Below, in pieces: positions 50,900-60,041 of a DNA stretch of 64,000 bases. Both the position numbers and the translations under genes were made by a program. Each line of letters begins with the position of its first letter. Positions within the stretch are counted from its first letter, which is position 1. Location of the stretch: contig JAKFFF010000050.1 in NCBI GenBank assembly GCA_036677145.1, positions 1 through 64,000 of the forward strand. The letters are read 5' to 3'. The notes beneath the pieces are model-generated. The model saw only the letters and a list, made by a program, of their open reading frames with translations, was not told the DNA's origin and ran no database searches. Origin of the DNA: CADEED01 sp036677145 (lineage in GTDB: Bacteria > Pseudomonadota > Gammaproteobacteria > Steroidobacterales > Steroidobacteraceae).

Positions 50900-53039
50900 T
50901 ATCGGTCTCCTGCAGAGTCGCGGCACGCCGCGCAAGCCCGCCATCGTGCTCGCGAAAGAATCGCCGGCGCGGCCGGACGAGGTAGTTAGTGACCCGCCGG
51001 CGCGCGAGGCCGGCTTCGCGTCGCGGGTGGTCGCGTCGGATATCGTCGTGGCGCAGCTCTCCGCGCCCATTCCTGAATTCGTGGCGGCTGCACCGCCGGT
51101 AGTTGCGTCCGCGACTGCTGCTCCGGTCGAAACTGCTGCGCCAGTCGAGACAGCTGCGCCGGTCGTAACTGCCGCGGTGGTCGAGGCCGCTGCAGTCGCT
51201 GTAGTCGAGCCTGTTCCCGCCGCGCTGGTCGAAGTCGCTGCCACTGCGCCGGCCGCGGCTCCCATCGCTGCCGCGGCGCCAAAAGCTCCCGGTTCCGCCC
51301 GCAAGCTCCCGGCAACGCCAGCGCCGGTGCTGCGCGCCGCGCCGCCGCCGATCCGCTGGAGCGACCTGTTGTGGCTCGCGTTCGCCCTCGTGGTGATCGT
51401 CGGCACCGGCATCGGAATTCGCGACCCGTGGCCGGCCGACGAGCCACGTTTCGCCTCGCTCGCGCGCGACATGGCGCTTTCGGGCGAGTGGCTGTTCCCG
51501 CGCGTCGGGGGTGACCTCTACCAGGACAAGCCGCCGCTGTTCTTCTGGCTGCTGGCGTTCTTTTATTCCCTCACGGGCTCGGTCCGCTGGTCGTTCCTGA
51601 TTCCGTCTTTCCTCGCCGCGGGCGGCGTGTTGTTCCTGATCTACGACTACGGACGCCGGGCCGTGAGCCGCGAGGCGGGTCTCGCCGCGGGCATCCTCGT
51701 GGTGTGCACGCTGCAGTTCGTGCTCGCGACACGCGGCGCCCAGATCGACGCGACCCTGTGTTTCCTGACGACGCTGTCGTTGTATTCGCTGCTGCGGCAT
51801 TTGTTGTTAGGGCCATCCTGGCGCTGGTATTTCATCGGTGGTTTCGCCGCCGGGCTCGGCATCTTCACGAAGGGAGTGGGCTTCCTGCCCATACTCGTGG
51901 TGCTGCCATTCTTCCTGCTGCGCGGCTTCGGCTGGCGGGGCCTCGCGCCGATCGATGCGGGACGGGCAGGGTGGCGCTGGTGGCTCGCGCCCATCGCGAT
52001 GTTGCTCGCGGTGAGCCTGTGGTTCGTGCCGATGCTGATCGCCGTGGCCACGAGTGGTTCGGCCGACTACGCGGCCTATCGCGACGAGATCCTGTTCGAG
52101 CAGACGGTGAACCGTTACGCCGGCGCCTGGCACCACGTGAAGAGCTGGTACTACTTCCTCGTCGAAGTGATACCGCCATTGTGGTTGCCGTGGAGTCTGC
52201 TGTTGTTCTGGCTGGTGCCGCGATTCAAGGCGGCATTCCAGGAACGCAACGCGAATGTCTGGTTGCCGCTCGGCTGGGTGCTGATCGTGCTGGTGTTCTT
52301 CTCGGCGAGCCCCGGCAAACGCGGCATCTACATCCTGCCCGCACTGCCCGCGCTGGCGTTCGCCGCGATGCCGTTGCTCGATGAAGTCCTGGCACGCAAG
52401 GGCGTGCGGCGCGCGGGATTCATCCTGGCGGGATTGTTCTGGATGGCCGCCGCCGTGCTCGCCATCGGCCATGCCGTCGGCGCGCCGTTCGCGGTGAAGC
52501 CGCTCGAGGACATCAACCTCGCGCATGCCACCGCTCTTTACGTGTACCTGGCGCTGGCGGGCGCCGGACTGTGGTTCGCGTACCGGCGCGCACCGCTCGC
52601 CGCCTGGCCGGCAGCCCTCGGCGCGTTGACGATCACTTTCTCGTACTGGATCGCGCCGGCAATGAACGGCGAACGTTCGGCCCGGGACTTCGTCCACAAC
52701 GCGCTCGCGCAGGTCGAGTCCACCGAGCAGCTCGCGCTCGTCGCGTACAAGGAACAGTTCCTGCTGTACCTCGATCGTCCGACCGCGAACTTCGGTCATC
52801 GGCGATGGCGTGAAGGAGAGCAGGAGGCGTTCGATGCGGCCGCTTGGTTGAACGCCGGAAGCGAGCGTGTGTTGCTCATGCCGGCCGATCAGCTCAAAGG
52901 CTGCTTCGAGGGTCCCGTGAAGAGCGTCGGCTTCACCTCGCGCGAGGAGTGGCTGCTCGTGCGCGGCCGCGCGACGGACGCCTGCGCGGCTCGGGGCAAT
53001 GCATCGCGCGCGATTCTTTATCCCGCGAAGCCGTTATAG
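50892..53039 (+). CDS. GT39-family glycosyltransferase (ArnT-like) with Ala/Pro/Val-rich N-terminal extension
   Basis: A 715-residue membrane enzyme of the protein mannosyltransferase/ArnT family. The catalytic first outer loop follows the first helix: DPWPADEPRFASLARDMALSGEWLFPRVGG, with the acidic Asp-Glu pair, then YQDKPPLFFW. About 11-12 hydrophobic helices follow, with a soluble C-terminal piece. Residues 1-150 are an unusual low-complexity region rich in Ala, Pro and Val, including repeats of AAPVET. It should move a sugar from a polyprenyl carrier to lipid A or another outer lipid, fed by the GT2 enzyme. Confidence 0.9.
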   Translation: MPDIGLLQSRGTPRKPAIVLAKESPARPDEVVSDPPAREAGFASRVVASDIVVAQLSAPIPEFVAAAPPVVASATAAPVETAAPVETAAPVVTAAVVEAAAVAVVEPVPAALVEVAATAPAAAPIAAAAPKAPGSARKLPATPAPVLRAAPPPIRWSDLLWLAFALVVIVGTGIGIRDPWPADEPRFASLARDMALSGEWLFPRVGGDLYQDKPPLFFWLLAFFYSLTGSVRWSFLIPSFLAAGGVLFLIYDYGRRAVSREAGLAAGILVVCTLQFVLATRGAQIDATLCFLTTLSLYSLLRHLLLGPSWRWYFIGGFAAGLGIFTKGVGFLPILVVLPFFLLRGFGWRGLAPIDAGRAGWRWWLAPIAMLLAVSLWFVPMLIAVATSGSADYAAYRDEILFEQTVNRYAGAWHHVKSWYYFLVEVIPPLWLPWSLLLFWLVPRFKAAFQERNANVWLPLGWVLIVLVFFSASPGKRGIYILPALPALAFAAMPLLDEVLARKGVRRAGFILAGLFWMAAAVLAIGHAVGAPFAVKPLEDINLAHATALYVYLALAGAGLWFAYRRAPLAAWPAALGALTITFSYWIAPAMNGERSARDFVHNALAQVESTEQLALVAYKEQFLLYLDRPTANFGHRRWREGEQEAFDAAAWLNAGSERVLLMPADQLKGCFEGPVKSVGFTSREEWLLVRGRATDACAARGNASRAILYPAKPL

Positions 53040-53244
53040 TTGCGCCAGATTATGTCTTCACGCTCGCGTGGGTTGGACGCAATCCCCTGATGCAACCTGC
53101 ACTTAGCTTGTGTTCCTCAAATGTTGTGACAGAATGCTTTGCAACTTTGGGAGGGTACTGGCGCTGGAATCTGTGTGCCGCATCGGCGTGGCACCGGTTT
53201 CTCTCGCGTAGCGTGCTGGACCACACCCCAAGGTAGGGAGAAGA
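53040..53244. other. 205-base leader region before the GGDEF-EAL gene
   Basis: A TATAGT box followed by TGCGCC lies at the very end of the GT39 gene (53035-53040) and could start a long leader of about 200 bases before the GGDEF-EAL gene. A string of small hairpins is possible, but I see no riboswitch consensus. Confidence 0.3.
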
Positions 53245-55920
53245 GTGGCTCAAGCACCTGATCATCCTGCTGATTTGACCGCATCCGACGTCTTCTCGAC
53301 GGGCGTGTGGTCGGCGCGCGGCGGCAAGCCGACTCTCGGCGTCGACATCGCCTGCACGAAGATCGCGGTCGACCTGCAGAACATGCGGCGCGGCAAGACT
53401 GAAGAAGTCATCCGCGAGAGCCTGACCTCACTGCGCGATTCCTCCGGCGTCGACACGGCCTTCGTGTGGCTGCTCGCCGCCGACGGCAACACCATCGAAG
53501 AAGTGCATGCGGCGCATGGCGCGCTCGCCCAGTGCCGCGTCGAAGTCTGGCGCGGTGTGCAGCTCGACGCCTACCCGTGGCTGCGTGGCCGCCTCGAGCA
53601 CCTGCGCCTCTCCGAGATCCGCGACAGCGCCGCGCCGCGCCGCGAACAACTTGCCGAGAGCCGCCGCTTTGCCGAGCTGTCGATCGGTTCGGCGCTGATG
53701 ATTTCCATCCGTGTGAGTGGCCAGCCGGCCGGCATCCTCGGACTCGCCAACGCGCTGCCGCGCGGCGCCTGGGACGTGAACCTGCAGCTGTTGTTGAAGC
53801 TGCTCGGCAATTCGCTGGGTGCGGGACTCACGCGCCTGCGCATCGAACAAAGACTGAACAAGCTCGAGGAAAGACTCGAGCTCGCCCAGGGCGCCGCGAA
53901 CGACGGCCTCTGGGACTTCGACATCGAGAGCAACGAGGTCCATTTCTCCCCGCGCTGGAAACAGATGCTGGGTTATCCGGTGGACGCCGAGCTCGATTCG
54001 CCCGACTGGCGCAGCCTCGTGCATCCCGAGGACATGTCGCGCGTGCAGAGCGCGATCCGCGATCACGTCGCGGGCAAGTCGCCGATTTTCGAATCCGTGC
54101 ACCGCATGAAACACCGCAACGGCGACTGGCGCTGGGTGGTGAGCCGCGCGAAGGCGCGCGTCGACGAACATGGGCGCCTGCTGCGCCTGGTCGGTGTCGA
54201 GCTCGACATCACCGAACGCAAACTCTACGAAGAGGCGCTGTTCCGCGAGAAGGAGAGCGCGCAGATCACGCTGCAGTCGATCGGTGACGGCGTCATCACG
54301 ACCGACGCGAATTCCACCGTGGATTACATCAATCCCGTCGCCGAGCAGCTCACGGGCTGGCGGCTCGAGGATGCGATGGGCCGGCCGATCGAGGAGATCT
54401 ACCGCGCGTTCCATGAAGAAACCTGCGAGCCGTTAGAGAACCCCTTGAGCGTGTCGATCCGACGCACGCGGCCGATCAAGAGCGTGCGTCCGATGCTGCT
54501 GATCCGCCGCGATGGCAACGAGTTGTACGTCGAAAGCACCGCGGCGCCGATTCGTGACGGCGCGGGCGCGGTGTCCGGCGGCGTGCTCGTGTTCCATGAC
54601 GTGACCGAGTCGCGTGAATTGAACCGCCGCCTCTCGTATCACGCCTCGCACGACTTGCTGACCGGCCTCGTGAACCGGCGCGAATTCGAGAGCCGTGTCG
54701 AACGCGCGCTCAAGAGCGCCAAGGCGCGCGAATCGTCGTACGCGTTGTGTTACCTCGACATCGACCAGTTCAAGATCATCAACGACACCTGCGGCCATTC
54801 AGCCGGCGACGTGTTGTTAGGCCAGGTCGGCGCGCTGCTCAAGAGCAAGGTGCGCTGGCGGGATACGCTGGCACGCCTCGGCGGCGACGAATTCGGCATC
54901 CTGCTCGAAGCCTGCTCGCTGGATGAGGCGCTGCGTACGGCGGAAGTCATGCGCGAGGCCGTGCGCAATTTCAGATTCACCTGGGAAGACCGCGTGTTCC
55001 GCCTCGGCGCGTCGGTGGGCGTGGTGCCCATCGCGGCGGACAACGAAGACGTCGCTTCGATTCTTTCCGCCGCCGACTCGGCGTGCGCCGCGGCCAAGGA
55101 ATCCGGCCGCAACCGCGTGCACAGCTTCGCCGAGAACGACATCGAACTGATGCGCCGCCGGCGCGAGATGCAATGGGCCGCGCGTATCAACGCGGCGCTG
55201 GAAGAGGGCCGCTTCGAGCTGTATCGCATGACGATCCAGCCGCTGCAGCGCCCCGAGCCCGGTCAGCATTACGAACTGCTGCTGCGCATGCGTGACGAAT
55301 CCGGACGCATGGTGTCGCCGGACAACTTCATCGCCGCGGCCGAGCGTTACGGCCTGACGCCGGCGATCGACCGCTGGGTCATCGAGAATGCGTTGCGCTG
55401 GCTGGTCAGCGAGGCCGACGAGCGCGAGAAGCTGGCGATGTGTTCGATCAACCTCTCGGGCCAGAGCCTGGGCGACGACAAGTTCCTGCCGTTCGTGATC
55501 GAACAGTTCCAGAAGAGCGGCATCGACGCATCGAAGATCTGCTTCGAGATCACCGAAACCGCGGCGGTCGCGAGCTTCAGCCAGGCGAACCGTTTCATCC
55601 AGGCTCTCAAAGAACTGGGTTGCCGCTTCGCGCTCGACGACTTCGGCACCGGCCTGTCGTCGTTCGGTTACCTCAAGCATTTCCCGGTCGATTTCCTCAA
55701 GATCGACGGCAGCTTCGTGCGTGAAATCCTGCACGACCCGATCGACCGCGAGATGGTGCGTTCGATCAATGAAATCGGTCATCTCACCGGCAAGAAGACC
55801 ATCGCCGAGTTCGCCGAGAACGCCGAGATCATCCAGATGCTGACCTCGCTCGGCGTCGATTACGCGCAGGGTTACGGCATCGCCCAGCCGCAGCGCGTTC
55901 TGAAGGCCGTCAACGCCTAG
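53245..55920 (+). CDS. GAF-PAS-PAS-GGDEF-EAL cyclic di-GMP enzyme
   Basis: An 891-residue sensor enzyme. In order: a GAF domain (about 35-190), a PAS/PAC domain (about 205-330, WDFDIESNEVHFSPRWKQMLGY), a second PAS (about 335-455), GGDEF (about 465-620) and EAL (about 645-885). The GGDEF site is intact (RLGGDEFG near 546), with the inhibitory I-site RWRD five residues before it. The EAL domain has ELL for EAL but keeps NLSGQS, EITET, DDFGTG, LKIDGS and the AEFAENAE Glu. Both activities are possible. GTG 53245 follows GGGAG. Confidence 0.93.
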   Translation: MAQAPDHPADLTASDVFSTGVWSARGGKPTLGVDIACTKIAVDLQNMRRGKTEEVIRESLTSLRDSSGVDTAFVWLLAADGNTIEEVHAAHGALAQCRVEVWRGVQLDAYPWLRGRLEHLRLSEIRDSAAPRREQLAESRRFAELSIGSALMISIRVSGQPAGILGLANALPRGAWDVNLQLLLKLLGNSLGAGLTRLRIEQRLNKLEERLELAQGAANDGLWDFDIESNEVHFSPRWKQMLGYPVDAELDSPDWRSLVHPEDMSRVQSAIRDHVAGKSPIFESVHRMKHRNGDWRWVVSRAKARVDEHGRLLRLVGVELDITERKLYEEALFREKESAQITLQSIGDGVITTDANSTVDYINPVAEQLTGWRLEDAMGRPIEEIYRAFHEETCEPLENPLSVSIRRTRPIKSVRPMLLIRRDGNELYVESTAAPIRDGAGAVSGGVLVFHDVTESRELNRRLSYHASHDLLTGLVNRREFESRVERALKSAKARESSYALCYLDIDQFKIINDTCGHSAGDVLLGQVGALLKSKVRWRDTLARLGGDEFGILLEACSLDEALRTAEVMREAVRNFRFTWEDRVFRLGASVGVVPIAADNEDVASILSAADSACAAAKESGRNRVHSFAENDIELMRRRREMQWAARINAALEEGRFELYRMTIQPLQRPEPGQHYELLLRMRDESGRMVSPDNFIAAAERYGLTPAIDRWVIENALRWLVSEADEREKLAMCSINLSGQSLGDDKFLPFVIEQFQKSGIDASKICFEITETAAVASFSQANRFIQALKELGCRFALDDFGTGLSSFGYLKHFPVDFLKIDGSFVREILHDPIDREMVRSINEIGHLTGKKTIAEFAENAEIIQMLTSLGVDYAQGYGIAQPQRVLKAVNA

Positions 55921-55953
55921 TTAGAACCGCGGCTTGGGTTGAGAACCCTTCTG

Positions 55954-55969
55954 GCGCATCTGGATGCGC
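55954..55969 (+). terminator. small hairpin after the GGDEF-EAL gene
   Basis: GCGCAT and ATGCGC pair around CTGG about 35 bases past the stop, after a weaker GGGTT/AACCC hairpin. No T-run follows. Confidence 0.3.
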
Positions 55970-56120
55970 GAGTTCACCGAAACCGAAATCCCGCCCGATA
56001 TCGGCTGAGTGCAGCGCGTTGGAATGCATGCACGGCGGTGTCCCGATCGAGCAACACCTGTTTCACGCAGGGAGCTTTGCGCGCGGTCGGCCTATATGAT
56101 CCCGCGAGAGGGAGAAACTC

Positions 56121-58481
56121 ATGCGTCCACCCGGTCTGCTGGTCACGGTCATCGTTGCCGCTTGCAGCTTCGCCCCGATCACCCGGGCCGCGAACACGCT
56201 GCTCTGGTACGACAAACCCGCCACCGACTGGGAAAAAGAAGCGCTGCCCATAGGCAACGGCCGCATCGGCGCCATGGTGTTCGGCGGCGTCGAATCCGAA
56301 CGCATCCAGATCGCCGAGAAGTCTTTGTGGACCGGTGGCCCGGGCGCCGAGGGCGGCTACGACTTCGGCCTGCCGAAGGATTCGCAGGCCGCCCTCGTGA
56401 ACTCGATCGGCAAACAACTGCTCGGCGGGCAGCTCGAGCCGGAGGCGGTCGCCGGGCAGTTGGGCCGCAAGATGCACAACTACGGCGACTACCAGAGTTT
56501 CGGCGATCTCGTCATCGAGACCGAACCGGGCGCGGACCCCGTCACCGACTACCGGCGCGAGCTCGATCTCGACACGGCGGTCGCGCACGTCAAATACAAG
56601 CAGGGCACGGCCGGTTATCGCCGCGACTATTTCGTTTCATACCCGGACCAGGTGCTGGTCGCGCGCTGGTACAGCACGAGCGCGCAAAAGCTGCGCGTGC
56701 GTTACACGGTGCCCGACAACCGCAGCGCGTTGGTTACCATGGCCGCCGGCAGCATCAGGGTTGCGGGCGCGCTGAATTCGAACGGCCTCAAGTATGCCGT
56801 CCAGATTCGCGTCGTCCCCGAATGCGGCGCCGTCACGCAGGACGGCGAGTCGCTGCTCATCGAGACGGAGTGCCCGCTGAGCATCTATGTCGCCGCGCGG
56901 ACGAACTACCGCATGGCGTATCCCGACTATCGCGATGCAGGCGCCGATCCGGCCGCGCTCGCCGCGAAGGATCTCAATGCACTCATCAAGGAACCCTTCC
57001 AGCGGGTGACCACGCGTCAACGGCGCGATCACCAGGAACTGTTCCGGCGCGTGAAGCTGTCGCTCGATACGAAGGCCGCGCGCATGCCGACCGACAGACT
57101 GCGTGCGCAGCACGGCAGCGGCAATGCGGCCGCGGATCGCGCGCTCGAAGAGCTGTATTTCAACTACGGGCGCTATCTACTGATCAGTGCTTCGCGCGCC
57201 GGCTCACTGCCCGCGAACCTGCAGGGCGTGTGGAACGACAAGGCGACGCCGCCGTGGAACGCGGATTACCACGTCAACATCAACCTGCAGATGAACTACT
57301 GGCCGGCCGAGTCCGCGAACCTGGCCGAGACCGCGTTGCCGCTGTTCGATTTCGTCGACCATCTCGTGCCGCCGGGGCGGCTTGCGGCTGATAGATACTT
57401 CGGCGCGCGCGGTTGGACGATGTTCCTCAACACGAACGTCTGGGGCTATGTCGGTCCGATCGACTGGCCGACGGCGTTCTGGCAGCCGGAAGCCTCGGCC
57501 TGGCTCGCGCGGCATTTCTACGAGCACTATCGTTTCAGTGGCGATGTGGTTTTCCTGCGCAAGCGCGCGTGGCCGGTCATGAAGGGCGCCGCGGAATTCT
57601 GGCTCGATGCGCTGGTCACGGATCCGCGCGACGGCACGCTGGTCGTTTCGCCCAGCTACTCGCCCGAACACGGCCCGTTCACCGCGGGCGCGGCCATGTC
57701 GCAGCAGATCGTCGCGGATCTGTTCACGAACACGGTCGCCGCCGCGGCGCTGGTCGGCGACAAGGAATTCGGCAAGCGCGTGGCGGATGCGCTGGCGAAA
57801 CTGGATCGCGGCATACGCGTCGGAAAATGGGGCCAGCTCCAGGAATGGAAGCTCGATCTCGACGATCCGAAAGATGATCACCGGCACGTCTCGCATCTGT
57901 TCGCGCTGCATCCAGGGCATGCGATTGATCCGCTGAAGAATCCCGAGCTCGCCAACGCGGCGCGCGCGACTCTCGATGCGCGCGGCGATGCCAGCACCGG
58001 CTGGAGCCGCGCGTGGAAAATCAACTTCTGGGCGCGTCTGCGTGACGGTGACCGCGCGTACAAACTACTCGAGGGGCTGCTGCGCGACAGCACGCTGCCG
58101 AATCTCTGGGATACACATCCGCCGTTTCAGATAGACGGCAACTTCGGCGCCACGGCCGGCATGGTGGAGATGCTGCTGCAGAGTCAGGGAGACGAGATCG
58201 ACATCCTGCCCGCGCTGCCCAAGGCGTGGCCAAAGGGCAGTGTGCGGGGATTGCGCGCCCGTGGCGACGTAACGATAGACCTGGCGTGGGACGAATGCGG
58301 GGCAAGCGAGATCACCCTGTTGACCGGGCAAGCGGGAATTCTTGCCGTGCGATCCGATTTGTTCTCGCGGCCATTCGAGGGCGCCTCGGTAACTGGGTCA
58401 GGCGAGCGCCGGACTCTGAACGCGAGACGGGGTGGCGAATACACATTCACGCGTGCCGAGTCGGTGGAATGCGCTGACTGA
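56121..58481 (+). CDS. secreted glycoside hydrolase family 95 (alpha-L-fucosidase type)
   Basis: A 786-residue exported enzyme: signal peptide about 1-23, N-terminal beta-sandwich (WYDKPATDWEKEALPIGNGRIGAMVFGG), then an (alpha/alpha)6 barrel. GH95 catalytic features are visible: the Asn pair in NINLQMNYWPAE, the Glu in LQEWKLDLDD, HVSHLFALHPG, and the Asp in FQIDGNFGATAG. The family includes 1,2-alpha-L-fucosidases and some alpha-galactosidases. AGGGAG lies before the ATG. No TonB receptor, sugar transporter or other glycosidase is adjacent, so it stands alone rather than in a polysaccharide locus. Confidence 0.93.
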   Translation: MRPPGLLVTVIVAACSFAPITRAANTLLWYDKPATDWEKEALPIGNGRIGAMVFGGVESERIQIAEKSLWTGGPGAEGGYDFGLPKDSQAALVNSIGKQLLGGQLEPEAVAGQLGRKMHNYGDYQSFGDLVIETEPGADPVTDYRRELDLDTAVAHVKYKQGTAGYRRDYFVSYPDQVLVARWYSTSAQKLRVRYTVPDNRSALVTMAAGSIRVAGALNSNGLKYAVQIRVVPECGAVTQDGESLLIETECPLSIYVAARTNYRMAYPDYRDAGADPAALAAKDLNALIKEPFQRVTTRQRRDHQELFRRVKLSLDTKAARMPTDRLRAQHGSGNAAADRALEELYFNYGRYLLISASRAGSLPANLQGVWNDKATPPWNADYHVNINLQMNYWPAESANLAETALPLFDFVDHLVPPGRLAADRYFGARGWTMFLNTNVWGYVGPIDWPTAFWQPEASAWLARHFYEHYRFSGDVVFLRKRAWPVMKGAAEFWLDALVTDPRDGTLVVSPSYSPEHGPFTAGAAMSQQIVADLFTNTVAAAALVGDKEFGKRVADALAKLDRGIRVGKWGQLQEWKLDLDDPKDDHRHVSHLFALHPGHAIDPLKNPELANAARATLDARGDASTGWSRAWKINFWARLRDGDRAYKLLEGLLRDSTLPNLWDTHPPFQIDGNFGATAGMVEMLLQSQGDEIDILPALPKAWPKGSVRGLRARGDVTIDLAWDECGASEITLLTGQAGILAVRSDLFSRPFEGASVTGSGERRTLNARRGGEYTFTRAESVECAD

Positions 58482-58533
58482 AATCGCGCTGACACTGGTG
58501 CTCCGCCGTGTGTCTGACGCATAGTTCGACGCC

Positions 58534-59676
58534 ATGAATCCCTACGTCATCCCCTGGATGGACGACGACCTCGAAGTGTTCCGCGACACGGTCGTGCGTT
58601 TCATCGAAACCGAGATGGTTCCCAAGGACGCCCGCTGGCGCGAGCAACACCACGTGGACCGAGAGACCTGGCGCAAGGCCGGTGAAACGGGCTTGCTGCT
58701 GCTCGACGTGCCGGCCGAGTACGGCGGTGGCGGCGGTGATTTCCGCCACGAAGCGGTGATGTACACCGAGCTCGCCCGCCGCGGACTTGGCGCGTTCGGA
58801 CAGGGCGTGCACAGCATGTGCGCGCACTACGTGCTCAATCACGGCACCGAGGCACAGAAGCAGCGCTGGCTGCCGCGCCTGGCCGCGGGCGAACTGGTCG
58901 GCGCGATCTGCATGACGGAGCCGGGCACGGGCTCGGACTTGAAGGGTATTCGCACGCGCGCGGTGAAACAGGGCGATCACTACGTGATAGACGGTGGCAA
59001 GACGTTCATCACGAACGGCTTTCTGGCCGGACTGCTGATGCTGGTGGTGCGCACCGATGCCGATCGCAACAAGGGTCTATCTATTCTGATGGTCGAGACG
59101 AAGGACCTCGCGGGTTATCGCGTGGGCCGCGTGCTCGACAAGATGGGGCTGCACGGACAGGACACCTCCGAGTTGTTCTTCGAAGGCGTGCAGGTCCCCG
59201 CGGATTGCCTGCTCGGCGGCGTCGAAGGCGAGGGCATGCATCAGCTCATGAACGACCTGCCGTACGAACGCACCGTCATTGCCGTTGGCGCGGTCGGGGC
59301 GATGGAAGGCGGCATCGATGAAACGCTGAAGTACGTGCGCGACCGCAAAACCTTCGGCAAGCCGGTCTGGGAATACCAGAACACGCGTTTCAAGCTGGCC
59401 GAGCTCGCGAGCATCGCGCGAATAGCGCGCGTGTTCTCGGATCGCTGTGTGGTCGATCTCGTCGCGGGCACTCTGGATACTGAAACCGCTTCGATGGCCA
59501 AGTGGTGGACCACGGACATGCAGCAGCAGGTGCTCGACGAGTGCGTGCAGCTGCACGGCGGCTACGGCTACATGAACGAATATCTGGTGTGCCGCCTTTT
59601 CGCGGACTCGCGCGTGCAGCGCATCTACGGTGGCACGAACGAGATCATGAAAGAGGTCATTGCGCGGGGACTCTAG
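58534..59676 (+). CDS. acyl-CoA dehydrogenase
   Basis: A 380-residue FAD enzyme of the acyl-CoA dehydrogenase family. FAD and substrate blocks are GAICMTEPGTGSDL near residue 125, GGKTFITNG and GGYGYMNEY. The position used by medium-chain enzymes for the catalytic Glu reads YGGT, so the base is probably the Glu in LPYERTV near residue 245, the long-chain/isovaleryl pattern. It oxidises an acyl-CoA in fatty acid or branched-chain breakdown. The next gene starts two bases after its stop. The electron acceptor is presumably ETF. Confidence 0.95.
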   Translation: MNPYVIPWMDDDLEVFRDTVVRFIETEMVPKDARWREQHHVDRETWRKAGETGLLLLDVPAEYGGGGGDFRHEAVMYTELARRGLGAFGQGVHSMCAHYVLNHGTEAQKQRWLPRLAAGELVGAICMTEPGTGSDLKGIRTRAVKQGDHYVIDGGKTFITNGFLAGLLMLVVRTDADRNKGLSILMVETKDLAGYRVGRVLDKMGLHGQDTSELFFEGVQVPADCLLGGVEGEGMHQLMNDLPYERTVIAVGAVGAMEGGIDETLKYVRDRKTFGKPVWEYQNTRFKLAELASIARIARVFSDRCVVDLVAGTLDTETASMAKWWTTDMQQQVLDECVQLHGGYGYMNEYLVCRLFADSRVQRIYGGTNEIMKEVIARGL

Positions 59677-59678
59677 GC

Positions 59679-60041
59679 ATGAAGAAGAGCAGGGAGGTCG
59701 ACGCCTATATCGCCACCTTTCCGAAGGAGGTCGGCACGCGGCTTTCCAGGGTGCGGCGCGCGATTCGCGCTGCGGCGCCCAAGGCGGCCGAAGGCATCAG
59801 CTACCGCATCCCGGCGTATCGCCAGAACGGGATGCTCGTCTACTTCGCGGGCTTCCGGCATCACATCGGCCTCTATCCACCGGTGCGTGGCGACGCATCC
59901 ATCGCGGCCGCGGTGAAGAAATACGCGGGCCCGAAGGGTAACCTCAAATTTCCCCACGCCGATCCCTTGCCGCTGGGTCTCATCGCCCGCATCGTCCGGG
60001 CTCGCGTCAAACTGGATGCAGCCAAAAAGCGCAAGAAGTGA
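59679..60041 (+). CDS. DUF1801 (YdhG-like) protein
   Basis: A 120-residue small cytoplasmic protein of the DUF1801 family: DAYIATFPKEVGTRLSRVRRAIRAAAPKAAEGISYRIPAYRQNG and FRHHIGLYPP are typical. Members include the Bacillus iron chaperone-like fold, but function is mostly unknown. ATG 59679 lies two bases after the dehydrogenase stop. The stop overlaps the next start as GTGA. A basic Lys/Arg tail ends the protein. Confidence 0.85.
   Translation: MKKSREVDAYIATFPKEVGTRLSRVRRAIRAAAPKAAEGISYRIPAYRQNGMLVYFAGFRHHIGLYPPVRGDASIAAAVKKYAGPKGNLKFPHADPLPLGLIARIVRARVKLDAAKKRKK

Noticed and set aside
51061..51345. Possible tandem DNA repeat or CRISPR-like array in the Ala/Pro/Val region
   Set aside because: The repeats are short, imperfect and in frame with the GT39 protein; there are no regular spacers.
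53428..54414. 328-residue minus-strand frame opposite the GGDEF-EAL gene
   Set aside because: Antisense shadow with no motif; the plus strand has a well-defined domain series.
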